The position numbers were made by a program, and so were the translations under genes. From Aulostomus chinensis (taxonomy: Eukaryota; Chordata; Actinopteri; Syngnathiformes; Aulostomidae), in contig JBBMOA010000009.1 of NCBI GenBank assembly GCA_037954235.1, forward strand, positions 29,477,126 to 29,541,125: a stretch of DNA of 64,000 nucleotides, written 5' to 3'. Numbering within the stretch: the first letter of the stretch is position 1; the number at the start of each line of letters is the position of its first letter. Below the pieces are notes generated by a model. The model saw only the letters and a program-made list of their open reading frames with translations. It ran no database searches and was not told where the DNA came from. Shown here piece after piece: positions 1 through 10,264 of the stretch.

Positions 1-392
1 CCAAACAGTTTCACAACTACAGGACGGACGTCAGGCTCCTTGTCCTCCACCAATCAGTGGCACTGATGTCGTCCCTTCAGAGACACAAAAGCATCGAGGT
101 GTTTCTGCGCCCCCTAACACTCGACTGGGTGTCCTGTTCACACAAAATCTACCCAGCCGCCATTTCTTAGGATGTGTTTTTCTTCTCTGTAATCATAGAA
201 AACAAATGAACAGAAGAAAAGAAAGAGCAATCCATCAACAAGTCACAAAAGGAGCCCCTGTCAGCCGCGTCGCTAGGAAAATTATTGCAGTGTGATGTGC
301 CGAGGCAGGAGCGACTGAGAGGACAGAGTTATTTTTCCTCATTTCTTTTCTTGTACTCCAGCGATCCTGTGTGAATGCATCAATGTCACTGC

Positions 393-394
<2 letters not shown>
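1..394. other. Non-coding DNA, nothing recognised
   Basis: I see no gene, repeat or RNA. Reading frames here are short and have no recognisable domain. Confidence 0.6.

Positions 395-446
<52 letters not shown>
395..446. repeat. (TG)26 microsatellite
   Basis: An uninterrupted TG run of about 52 bases. It creates histidine/threonine-rich reading frames on the minus strand that are artefacts. Long pure TG runs can adopt Z-DNA and are usually length-polymorphic. Confidence 0.97.
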
Positions 447-447
<1 letters not shown>

Positions 448-2046
448 TTTTGTAAGTATCCCTCCATATGCAGCCCCACACTGAGTGGCAGCAGTGCCGT
501 TGCTCGGTGTTGGACTCGGATCAATCTTGTGAACGAAGAGGCCGTGGAGACAGATGGGTATCGAAGAAAGGCCACGAAAACAGAGAAAATCAAACGAGGA
601 GGTCTGAACCCGCCAGAGGAGGACGGACGTGTCTGCTGAGTCCAACATCCCTGACAGTTGTCTTGAGTTGCTTCTTTGCCAGCCAGTATTCAATGACATG
701 CTTTAATGCAGCTCACCATTCAGTGTAGGTCGATGATGAGAGTCATTAGATTGCAGTTACATAATTATTGATGCTATTCTGAGGAGAGGGGACATTAAGA
801 GGTGTGTAATAGCGTCTGGGCGGCCAGTGTGTCCCCCACATGTTAGCTGGGGAATCTTAATTGACCTACTAATGAGGTCCAAGCGCCTCCTGTCAGCTCT
901 GCACACCCCAGACTCTGTGACATTGAAGCAGACGTCTGCCTGACCGCGTGACGGCAGACCCAACGAGTGATGAGACGCACACTCACGTGGACACCTCATC
1001 TTTAGTTCCTTCACTTCATCTGATGTGCAAACTTTTTTTTATTAAATTTTCCTCACTCTCACAAATGCATCTAATACATGAGGAAGCTCTCAATGCTAAT
1101 TGCGCCCTTGTGCGGTTGGCTGTGACCCCCCTGGCTTGCCTGGTGGTTTGCCCACAGCCTGGCGAATGTCACCTTCGATCACCAGGGAGTGTGTGCATGT
1201 GTAGCTCTCTCTCTGTCTGGTGTCAGCAGGACATGGTGAGTCATGCCGGGGGGAATGGCTGTCCCTCAGTGTGGTCAGACTGAAGGATGTTTCATGCATG
1301 GACGGGAGGCCTGGGAGGGACTGGAGGGTGCTGTTGCTGGAAGTTAGAGGAAGCTGTAGATCTGAGTGTGGTATGGATGCATATTAGCTGATATTCCCAC
1401 ACTATTGGTCTACTCTGTCTGCAGGGTCTTGTGTGTGCTCACCAGCAGAGGGCAGTGCAGGGTAGCGTTTGTGATGGTCACGTCACGCAGCAGAGTTTAG
1501 CTGGAAGTGAGATGTAAACTGCTGCTTGTCTTTCTCTGATAACCTTTTCCTCAGGCATATGGTGTCTTAATTTTACAGCATATTTTGCCAACTCTGCCAC
1601 AGTTGGCTCAAATGAAGTGAAATGAAATGCTCTTTCCAATCGGTGTTCTGTATCTTTTGGCAGCTGCGTAGCTTTTTTCTCTGCAGGCTGGCTGATGCAC
1701 CTTTTGCCAATTATTTTTAGTCCTCTGAGCATCAGTGTGGATGCCAGTGTCTCACAGGAGGAGCCACATGGCAGCGGGGGCTGGGAGTCACGCAAGGACA
1801 GTTAATGGCAGTCAGGCTGGTGCAGTGTGTCTGTGCAGCAGCAGAGCAGGTAAAGGGATCCCACCCAACCCCCACCCCCCAACCTCCACCCCAGGGAGCT
1901 GAGTAACATTGAGACTGTGTCCCGACTGTGCTACTGCAAAGTCACACACCTGCATCGCCGTGACAGCTCGCCGCAGAGTTTACACAGTGCTCCTTTTTAG
2001 CTTCACGTATTTATATGATGGAAAACGGCCTTTTTTCCCTGTCCAG
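447..2046. other. Non-coding DNA, nothing recognised
   Basis: About 1.6 kb with no recognisable coding domain, RNA or transposon end. A C-rich stretch near 1860-1895 is the only compositional oddity. Confidence 0.5.
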
Positions 2047-2115
2047 AGGAGAGGAGTGAAGTCAAAGGGTCGAGAGATGGAACCTGTACGAACAAAGAGA
2101 CAGGAACTGATGCAG
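2047..2115 (+). CDS. Candidate 23-codon cassette exon, unrecognised
   Basis: Seen: a pyrimidine-rich tract ending in CCCTGTCCAG lies directly before 2047, and a consensus donor CAG/GTGAGTG follows 2115. The 69 bases between are a multiple of three and stay open in the frame that starts at 2047, giving a very basic 23-residue peptide rich in Arg and Lys, including EPVRTKRQELMQ. I do not recognise the peptide. Inference: the paired strong splice signals and whole-codon length fit a small cassette exon of a host gene on the plus strand, but such pairs also arise by chance in 64 kb. No neighbouring exon was identified. Confidence 0.22.
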
Positions 2116-2277
2116 GTGAGTGTGACCAATCTCTCCCATCAACTCAGATAAGAAATCAAGTTCTTTGTCAGGCCTCCACTTTCAGTGAGTTATGGCTGCT
2201 CATCCAAGCGAGCTGCAGTCACTTTTCAGGGAAAATCACCAAGAAAGAAGTGGTAAACAGATTAATGGTGTGCGCGT

Positions 2278-2280
<3 letters not shown>

Positions 2281-2318
<38 letters not shown>

Positions 2319-2403
2319 TGCACACACAGGCAGACGTGCATATACACACACACAGGCAGACGTGCATATACACGCACACACAGGCAGACACGCGCGCACA
2401 CAC
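2281..2403. repeat. Compound CA microsatellite with 27-30 bp GGCAGACGTGCATATACA units
   Basis: About 32 bases of pure CA, then three imperfect copies of a CA tract joined to AGGCAGACGTGCATATAC. It reads as Thr/His-rich in one frame and Cys/Val-rich on the opposite strand. Both are low-complexity artefacts. Confidence 0.9.
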
Positions 2404-3304
2404 GGTAGGTGACAGGGTGATTTAGTGGCTTTTAATCATTCACAAATTGCCTGTTGTTTCTTTCTCACAGCTGCTCTTGATAACACTGGAACACGCCATG
2501 ACAGAGGAGCCTTCTCCGGTCTGATGCCGGTCCAGACTTCCCAAGGAGGCTGACTGCTTGAGAGTTCGTTGCTCCTGTGCAGCACGCAGAGGCAGAGGAA
2601 AGCTGGAAGGGATCAGTGAAACCTTCATAGATCTCCACTTTAAAAGAGGGAGACGATGAAGGCCGAGACGCCATCGCTGCCATCAGTGCTGTGTGCTGAA
2701 TCGCTGAATCCACTAAATCCACTTGCTCAACATTTGGCTGCCTTGCCAAAGGATTTCTGAGCGGTCCAGAGCCAGTTAGTTGTAATTTCAAATCCCAGCA
2801 TCTTGTAGTGCCAAGCTGATGTTAGAGGCAGCCTGAGGGCACTGAGCTTTGGTCAGAGCTCAGTCCTTTGCTGACTGCTGTTTTACAGCCCATTGCTATT
2901 AATTCTAAAAATGCAGTGTTTACAGAGCAGCAGCAGTCGGCCCTCAGGAACAAATAAGGTTATTTGAATAGAATCATTTCACTGCTTCCCCGCATTTACT
3001 GCAGTCGTTATGGAGGTAAAAATACTCCCATTAAACATAAGTGACATACAATTAGTCAGGAACAAGAGCAACATTAACAATGAATCCCAGGGGAACCTGT
3101 TAAACTGGTAAAGTCAAGTAAAATCAGAATTTGGACCCGAACCTGTGACCGTACCTGACATCACCTGACAACGTCTCCATTAGGCACATTGAGGCACCGA
3201 CTCTAAATCAAAGCAAAGTTCCCGGCTGGTTTGTGGTGTTACACTAACAGTGAAGCAGAATCATCTGTTTGTGTGCTTGTGTTCTACCAGGCAGCTGGAC
3301 ACCC
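2404..3304. other. Non-coding DNA, nothing recognised
   Basis: No domain-bearing frame, repeat or RNA recognised in this 0.9-kb stretch. Confidence 0.5.
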
Positions 3305-3733
3305 ACGGAACCCTCAGATATCCTTCCATGGGAGCACGGAACCCTCAGGTATCCTTCCATGGGAGCACGGAACCCTCAGGTATCCTTCCATGGGAGCACG
3401 GAACCCTCAGATATCCTTCCATGGGAGCACGGAACCCTCAGGTATCCTTCCATGGGAGCACGGAACCCTCAGGTATCCTTCCATGGGAGCACGGAACCCT
3501 CAGGTATCCTTCCATGGGAGCACGGAACCCTCAGGTATCCTTCCATGGGAGCACGGAACCCTCAGGTATCCTTCCATGGGAGCACGGAACCCTCAGGTAT
3601 CCTTCCATGGGAGCACGGAACCCTCAGGTATCCTTCCATGGGAGCACGGAACCCTCAGGTATCCTTCCATGGGAGCACGGAACCCTCAGGTATCCTTCCA
3701 TGGGAGCACGGAACCCTCAGGTATCCTTCCATG
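3305..3733. repeat. 31-bp minisatellite, about 13.8 copies
   Basis: Head-to-tail copies of a 31-bp unit built from ACGGAACCCTCAG, GTATCCTTCC and ATGGGAGC. Copies are almost identical; the visible variant is AGATATCC instead of AGGTATCC in the first and fourth units. Because 31 is not a multiple of three and the unit has no stop in this orientation, all three forward frames stay open through the array. They give the same repeating peptide (EPSGILPWEHGTLRYPSMGA type) in rotation. This is an array artefact, not a gene. The high identity points to recent expansion or gene conversion. Confidence 0.95.
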
Positions 3734-4156
3734 TGCTTCTTGAAGCTCAAAGTTCGTTGTTGTTTTGCACATTAAAAAAGCCCTAAAACAACTGGTTCAA
3801 AAGGAGTGGCGGTCACTGATGACACCGTTCTCCATCATGCACTGCACGGCTGAGGGAGATTTCTGCTTCTGCATGTTCATCCTAAGCAGCCCACACTGAA
3901 CATGTGTGTGTTCCAAGCAGATTTTTAATGGTTAGGCAACGAATGTCGCTGAGTTCCCGCTGGGTTTGTAGGGTGATGTTTCCTGATCGCTGCAGCTCTG
4001 GAGGCATTTGGGAAGTTGAGAATTTCTAATCTCTTAATCCATCTTTGGCTTGTTTTATTTTTTTATTTTGAATGTTTTGCAGGTTAGTTGGACAGGCGCC
4101 GAGGTTCAGGATGTCACAGTGACTGGCTGTTCACTCGCTGAGATTATTGCACGCAG
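3734..4156. other. Non-coding DNA, nothing recognised
   Basis: Unique sequence between the minisatellite and the C run. No gene or element recognised. Confidence 0.5.
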
Positions 4157-4190
4157 CCCCCCCCCCCCCCCCGCCACACACACACACACA

Positions 4191-4246
<56 letters not shown>
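4157..4246. repeat. Poly-C run followed by (CA)n microsatellite
   Basis: A run of 16 C residues at 4157-4172 is followed by about 72 bases of CA with one CT interruption. A homopolymer C run next to a dinucleotide run is prone to sequencing and assembly length errors. Confidence 0.95.
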
Positions 4247-4247
<1 letters not shown>

Positions 4248-4984
4248 CTGTACTAAAAATACATTTGTCCCAAATTCAGTTGCTTCAGCCTTCAGACAGA
4301 TGCACGGAGCAAAGTGCAGCCCTACTACGGCATATTTGGTAAATCTCATTTGGAAGTGAGGGCACGTGAGGAGGAGTGCAGCCGCTCAGAAAGACAAACA
4401 CTTCAAGGGAAGATTTGTCGAAGAGCGGCCACTCTGGCCTCAAGTGATCATTTCAAAATACAAGATGCAATCCATTTGCCTTGATTTCTCCAGATCAACA
4501 GGTGGCTGCTTTTAAGAAGGCAGAAACAGAACAGAAAGCAGAGCGGCAGGCCTTGAACAGCTGACGTCAGTGAGGAGAGGCGCCCCATCAGACGGATGCT
4601 CATCGTCATCATGCTATGTTGCTGAAAGTGAGCTATGTGAACGCATTAGCCTCGCCTGTAGCTGTGACACAGTAACTGTGACTGCATTATGGTCCTTATT
4701 TCTTCCTTGATTAACATATTTATTTAGACTATTGAATGTTTTTAAAATGCCAACTCATGTAACCATATTTTATGGATCTTGCTCTGAATGACAGGCGTTA
4801 GCATGTTCCCGAACAAAGGCACAATTCCTGTCCTTCAAATGCAACCTCACGAAATTTGTCAGGTTGGCATTCAGAGGTTTTCATTTAGGAGTCCAGGAAT
4901 CATTTGGGTTCTCATCGTTCTTCAAGTCACATCAGTAACTTAAGTAGGGCAGCAGCTTTTACCGCTAGAACAGAGTTAGAGGAT
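4247..4984. other. Non-coding DNA, nothing recognised
   Basis: No gene or element end recognised. Confidence 0.5.
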
Positions 4985-5108
4985 TTATATCGAACTGATT
5001 CTGAGAAACTGGTTCATGCATTCATCTCAGCTCAGACAGCTGGAATACTCTCTTGCATGAAGTAGCGAGTTGGGCTCAGTCAGAACGCAGCAGCCGGAGT
5101 CCTGCCAC
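4985..5108 (+). mobile_element. Decayed LINE (L2/Maui or CR1-like) ORF2 fragment
   Basis: One plus-strand frame reads DSEKLVHAFIS, and a little downstream SQNAAAGVL. From knowledge of fish L2/CR1-type LINEs, the region after the RT core typically contains EKL(I/V)HAFISSRLDYCN and then QNAAARVLT with the same order and spacing. The fragment is short, has a stop between the two blocks and no visible ends, so it is an old relic. Exact family is not determinable by eye. Confidence 0.5.
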
Positions 5109-5302
5109 GTATTTAATTACAAATCAAATCACTTGTTGACTGCAGGTTCAAAGCAAAATCAACAACAAAAAACCTGTACTACAGCTTTCATGACACTTGA
5201 ATGTTTGATTTCTCATTTAACTGCTGAGCTGCTCACTGACACCAGCTCATCAGGGGGTAAACAAACGCTGAGGACCTTTCCTTTTCATATTCTGCTATCG
5301 TC

Positions 5303-5303
5303 T

Positions 5304-5334
<31 letters not shown>

Positions 5335-5338
5335 GGGG
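5303..5338. repeat. (TG)n followed by a 21-base G homopolymer
   Basis: TG repeats at 5303-5317 run into an unbroken run of 21 G (5318-5338). Such a run can form intramolecular G-quadruplexes and is difficult to sequence accurately. Confidence 0.93.
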
Positions 5339-5622
5339 CTGTCAGCAGGTGTATACAAAATCTATGAGGCTGACTGTCCCCAAAAATCCCTTTATATATT
5401 TTTATCCCTTTTATAAGATCCCTTTATATACGGGACAGGGCGGTCACAGCACCACCAGGTTTTACACTTCCAATGTCCTCTCCTAGTGGGTCAAACAGAT
5501 CACCTCAGAACTTGGTAACTGGTAGAACCTGCAAGTGCAGGCGGCCATGATTGATATTTGACTGTTGAACAGGAAACTGTAGTAACGAGACTCCACATGG
5601 TCAGACCTTTGATGAGAGTCCT

Positions 5623-6122
5623 GGGCTGCGTCCGAATTGCCAAGTAGCAACCTACGTCCTCCTGCTACGACCTACCGCTACGTCCTACTCCTACAACCTA
5701 AACACATTCAGACACCCTAGAAGATTGGTGGTGAAGCACGACCTCTGCTGGCAGAGCACAGATACAGCAATTCGGTAGACAGCACCAACGAAAGCCCCAC
5801 CTGCTGGCCTGACTGTGGTACTGCACTCCACTCTGAACGCACCTTTCACTCATTCTCTATTATTTAGCACATTAACACACCTTTAGTCATCAACAATGAC
5901 TATCAATGTTGATGTTCATCAGAATGGAGACTGTTGGTGGCACAAACTTGGCTTGAGGGTCCACAAGTTTTTAGGGGGCGAAGAAGAAGTCCGCGGTGCA
6001 TTGTGGGCCATAGGTTGCTCCGTAGGATGCACCTGAACTGACCTACAATGTGGGCGTGTTTAGGCTGGAATTTAGTTTGCGAAGTAGGTCGCTACTCACG
6101 CCAGTTGTGGTTTTGGACAGCC
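5623..6122. mobile_element. Candidate non-autonomous DNA transposon (MITE), family uncertain
   Basis: The left end reads GGGCTGCGTCCGAATTGCC, then AAGTAGC.ACCTAC. The right end, read on the minus strand, is GGCTGTCCAAAACC, then GAGTAGCGACCTAC. The two ends therefore share GGCTG, TCC.AA and AGTAGC.ACCTAC in inverted order, about 500 bp apart. The interior repeats ACCTAC and CTACGTCC motifs near the left end and CATTGTGGGCC near the right. No coding sequence is visible and no clear target duplication was found. The ends are imperfect, so this is probably an old copy. Confidence 0.42.
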
Positions 6123-7514
6123 TGCGACCTGCTCTGAGACCTACCATCAGACCTGCTTGGCTTGACGCAGCCTGAAGTAATCTACAAGCCGAATTTAAGT
6201 CATGGTGCCACCTGCTGGTTACAGGAAAAAACAACTTTTTTTTCCACTGGCAGGGAACTACTGTATGTGTTCTGAGTTCTGCTCCTCTAACATGCGTGGA
6301 ACAAAGTGTCTGACCATCTATAAAAGTGACTTTTTTCAATCTTTGGTTCATCAAAATTTGTGGTTGAGACTTTCTGATTATGTCTGTAGCATAAGCATGT
6401 ATGTGGATGTACAGCACACTGAGGGCACGGCTCCTTTATTGTCACTGTACAAGCAGAATGGAACCTTGTTTGGAGCAAACATGCAGGAGATAAAAGTAGA
6501 AAAGTAGCGTTGTGTGTTTTCTGAGGAACAGTGACAGAACACGAGAACACTCACAGTTCTTTGTGTCAGCGCAGCTGTGTGGGGGCCAAACAGCTTCACC
6601 AGACCAAGCACAATTAAGTTGGCACTTTGATCCCAGTGTGATACACGCAGCTGATATTAACAGCCATCTCAAATGTCCGACCCCCTGAATCTGATAAAAG
6701 TCTGTCTGTCTCAGCCTGCGTCCCTCCTGTCTCTCCTCGCTCCTGTGTGTGTGTGGCTGGTGTGTGAGGGTCTATTGAGATGTACAGGATGACACAGCTG
6801 TTATCGTACCAGAGCCCCCAACCGTGTCAGTCGCTCTGACATTGATCCTCGTTTAGGATTTTCAGAAACGCACAACGAATATGAAAGACACTCCAATCGC
6901 ACAAGCACACACAAACAAGTGTATTCATCACATTGTGGGGATTTCAATCTGGGTGTCTTTATGTGTGTGCGTGTATTTAAGATGACACCCGCATCACTTT
7001 GCCCTCTTAGGTGGACCCTTTAATCCCAAAAGGAGAGAACAGGAAGGTCCTTTAAAAGGCTTTCGATGGATTCAGGCTCTGCCGCTTGTGCAACTCCGAC
7101 ATGATTTAGCGAACTAGGAAGTCTCCTCTTCCTTCTTTAACTTTACAAGCAGGGAGCAGCAAACACAGCAGATGAGAGAGGTTCTGCCCCTCCCGGCTTA
7201 TCTTGTTTGCTTTTAAGAGCCAGTGAAATGCATGATACTGCCTGAGAGGAGAAAAATGTAAAATGTGCTTTCTATTAGTGGTGATGACGTTCATATGTGA
7301 AGCCATGAGTCTGACGATGGAGCTGCAGAGGAACCAGCACTGTGGTTACAGCATGAACATCAGGCTACACTGGGACCAGACAACAGGGCTGTCGCAGCAC
7401 GAGCACTCCAGAAGTAACAGTCCATACAAAACAACAGTGTGGGTAGCTTATTTGTTCAATTTCACCACTTTTGCATCCACAGCAGTAGAAGTCACCACCC
7501 TAATGAAAGATTGG
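6123..7514. other. Non-coding DNA, nothing recognised
   Basis: Short TG and CA runs (around 6745 and 6965) and no gene or element recognised. Confidence 0.5.
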
Positions 7515-7518
7515 ACAC

Positions 7519-7569
<51 letters not shown>
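7515..7569. repeat. (CA)n microsatellite
   Basis: About 55 bases of CA with one CG interruption near its start. Confidence 0.96.
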
Positions 7570-7571
<2 letters not shown>

Positions 7572-8912
7572 GGCGGCTGTCTCATCAGGAAGAATCAGAG
7601 ATTCACAGGTCACAATTTTTTTCCTGTTTCCAAATGTTCACTCATCAGGTTTCCTCTTACGAAGGAAACTTGTCTGTGGCAGATGAAGATATTTTGGAGT
7701 CTGTTATTTACGAGCATGAGGCATCAGACTGTTGGTGATTGCAGAGTCAGGACGAAGTTCTGCAGTTGGACCTCTGCATCAAGCCCCCCCATACTGGCTA
7801 AAAGGGTCAGGCGCTGTCCTTTCAGTGTAGCGTTGATGTGACGCCGACCTCCTGCTTTACATGATCTTGCCTAAACCCTCTGATCATCAGACAGCTCTCG
7901 CTGTTCGCTCAGGAGACGATGTTGACGCGCCAGGGGACAGTGTGGTCCTAGCTGGAGGACACTGCTCTGAAAATGAGATCCAAGTTGTACTTCAGCAAGA
8001 AACGGTCACCTGTTGAGTCGTCTCACACACCATTCTCACCAAATCTGTGACTGTCAGCATGGAAAGAAGTGCATTATTGGAAAAACGTATAAATCAAAGC
8101 CCCATGACAAATGCCCGGAGGAGGATGGGCTTCATCAGACTCCTGCCTGGCCCGTCAGAGTGGTGATGGACCCACGCTGCCCACGGACAATATTCCATGC
8201 TGACCCGCCATCCGTCATCAGCATTCCCACACTTGGGGAACATGTGCTGCAGCAGTGCATGGAGCCATGACACACAGGGCTGCATGCACATGAAGTATTC
8301 ATCGGTGTGATGGGTGGGACTCATTGATACACGTCTATTGATGACAAAAATGATGGCGTTTTACCAAAGTAATGTCAGCAAGGATGACTCCAACGGTCCA
8401 ACGCCTGGTTCTTAATACCAGGCTGAAATGTGCCTGAAGGAGTCTTGATGTTAGCCAAGTCTTGCTGTTTGTATGTGTGTGTGTGTGTGTGTGTACCACT
8501 ACTTCTTCTAATTCTGTTGAACATGGTGCAGTGCACAATGGCAATCACTGGTGTGTGTGTCAGATATAAGGCCATGTTGCTGACTTATTTATGCCTCTCT
8601 GACACTGCGCTGCCTGCCTGTTAGAACTGCCTGAGGTGTGAGAGAACACAGGAATACACACATAAATAATTGAAGGCTGCAACACCAGATACACACACAC
8701 ACACACTTGAAATCATACAATACAAGAAGCAGATGTAGAGCAAACAAACACACAGGACTCAGCAGAGAACCAGTTAACATGCAGCAGACAGTTTCACTCT
8801 GCAGAGGTTCTACATTTTTCACATTCGTCTTAAAACAATTGAAAGATGCCCAGACAATTCCTTCAATCAATTCTAGAACCTTGACAGCTGTCCTGGTCCA
8901 CCCCCTTTACAG
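7570..8912. other. Non-coding DNA with short TG/CA runs
   Basis: Contains a TG run at about 8474-8494 and CA at about 8690-8706. No gene recognised. Confidence 0.5.
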
Positions 8913-9010
8913 AGGACCGTCACAGGTGGAGTCGCCAGCTGCCATCGACTCTTCACCTGACCTGGGCTTTGCTCCCCCAAGGGTCGATATGGATGACAAC
9001 CACGCCGTGG
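8913..9010 (+). CDS. Candidate exon, unrecognised
   Basis: Seen: a good acceptor (CCACCCCCTTTACAG) ends at 8912, and a possible donor GTGG/GTACCG follows 9010. The 98 bases between are more GC-rich than their surroundings and open in one frame that includes DSSPDLGFAPPRVDMDDNHA. The acidic and proline-rich composition looks less random than most frames here. I do not recognise the protein. The donor is not strong, and the frame continues past it into a hydrophobic tail, so the right boundary is uncertain. A chance open stretch remains the likelier reading. Confidence 0.22.
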
Positions 9011-10157
9011 GTACCGCGGGGAGCCGGCCCGGCGGCCCGTGTTGGTTGGTGTATTGCTGCACAGCCTGGCACCCAATTATGTTTCATCTTCTACCTTAAA
9101 CAGACTTGGAAGAGCATTCACATGACACACACAGCTAGAAAGGCATTGTTTTAGTGGAGGATTCAAAGGCAAAAACGATACAAGAACAGCCACCGACATG
9201 AGGAGAATATACTTTGTATTTTTTATTTTATCTTTATTAAAGAACAGAGGTTATAGAGCACCATGCAATTTTAATTATGTCAAATCCAACAAGAGTATCA
9301 TCATCATCTGTTAGGCAACACAGCTCTCAACACAACTGAGCTTGCCTGAGGCAGGGAGAGTCACAGAGCCATGCACATTTGTTCTTTACCGTTGCCTGTG
9401 TTTTATTTGTTGTCAAGTGTGACTTTCTAACCTTTACTTGTTTCCATTGTATCTCATATTTCAGTGCACTTTTATGCAGTCCGACCACATTCTTCAATGG
9501 TTTCTCTTTGCTCTGCTCAGTTGCATCACTCTTTAAGTGTCACTGCAGGCACACAGAGCCCTGCATGTACCATACGGTGAGCTGATTACTAATTACCAAG
9601 CCTCCTGCTTCGCAAACCTCACTGTTACTCACTCCAACACACACACACACACACACACAGATGAATCACACTGAGCATTTAAACATGTATAATTTCCAGG
9701 GCTATGTAGGAGGCTGGCAGGGCTGTTGCCAAGTTTAATCTCAGTGTTCACAGTTGCAACAAGCAGACTGGTTTCTGATGCGATCGTTCTCAGGCTGTCA
9801 ATAACGAAGATCAAAGGATAAAAGCTGTCTTCTTTATAGAGACATCAGTCTCTTGCAGCCCGCAGGAAAGTCTGTGCTTCCGTGACCAGAATAAACGAGA
9901 TGCAGATATAATCAGTGAATGACCCAGAGCCATCTTAGTGCAATTATCTCTCAGCAACCCTGACTTCTACAAAGTCTGCCCCACTTCAAGTGTTAATGAA
10001 CCCCACTTTTTAAAAACTCTTTTCCTGTTCAACAATCGTGATTACATTTTAAAATGAAGATGTAAAGGTAGTGTTGACAAAGCAAAATGCGGCTGAACAA
10101 GCGACCTCACAAACAGGGCACAGGCATTGACAGCTTTCACTTTGCAAGAATAAAACT
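9011..10157. other. Non-coding DNA with one CA run
   Basis: A CA microsatellite lies at 9637-9659. AT-rich sequence at 9215-9245. Nothing else recognised. Confidence 0.5.
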
Positions 10158-10205
10158 AATTCAAGCTGCAAGCAGCGTTGTGAGGGCCTGAGCCCTGGCC
10201 TGAAC
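10158..10205. repeat. Short relic of a dispersed fish repeat
   Basis: TTCAAGCTGCAAGCAGCG followed by a G+C-rich GGGCC-containing stretch resembles a dispersed repeat seen in many fish genomes. Only about 45 bases are recognisable, with no ends, and I cannot name the family. Confidence 0.35.
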
Positions 10206-10264
10206 CCCAGGGTGTCCTGGTCCAGGGTGGAGGCCTTGTAGTTGAGGAGTTAGAAGCCTGAGTC

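Noticed and set aside
3305..3733. CRISPR-like array of 31-bp repeats
   Set aside because: Repeats are directly adjacent with no spacers, and the context is a vertebrate genome.
3231..3786. Three overlapping forward reading frames of about 170 residues
   Set aside because: All arise from the 31-bp minisatellite, which has no stop in any forward frame. There is no recognised domain.
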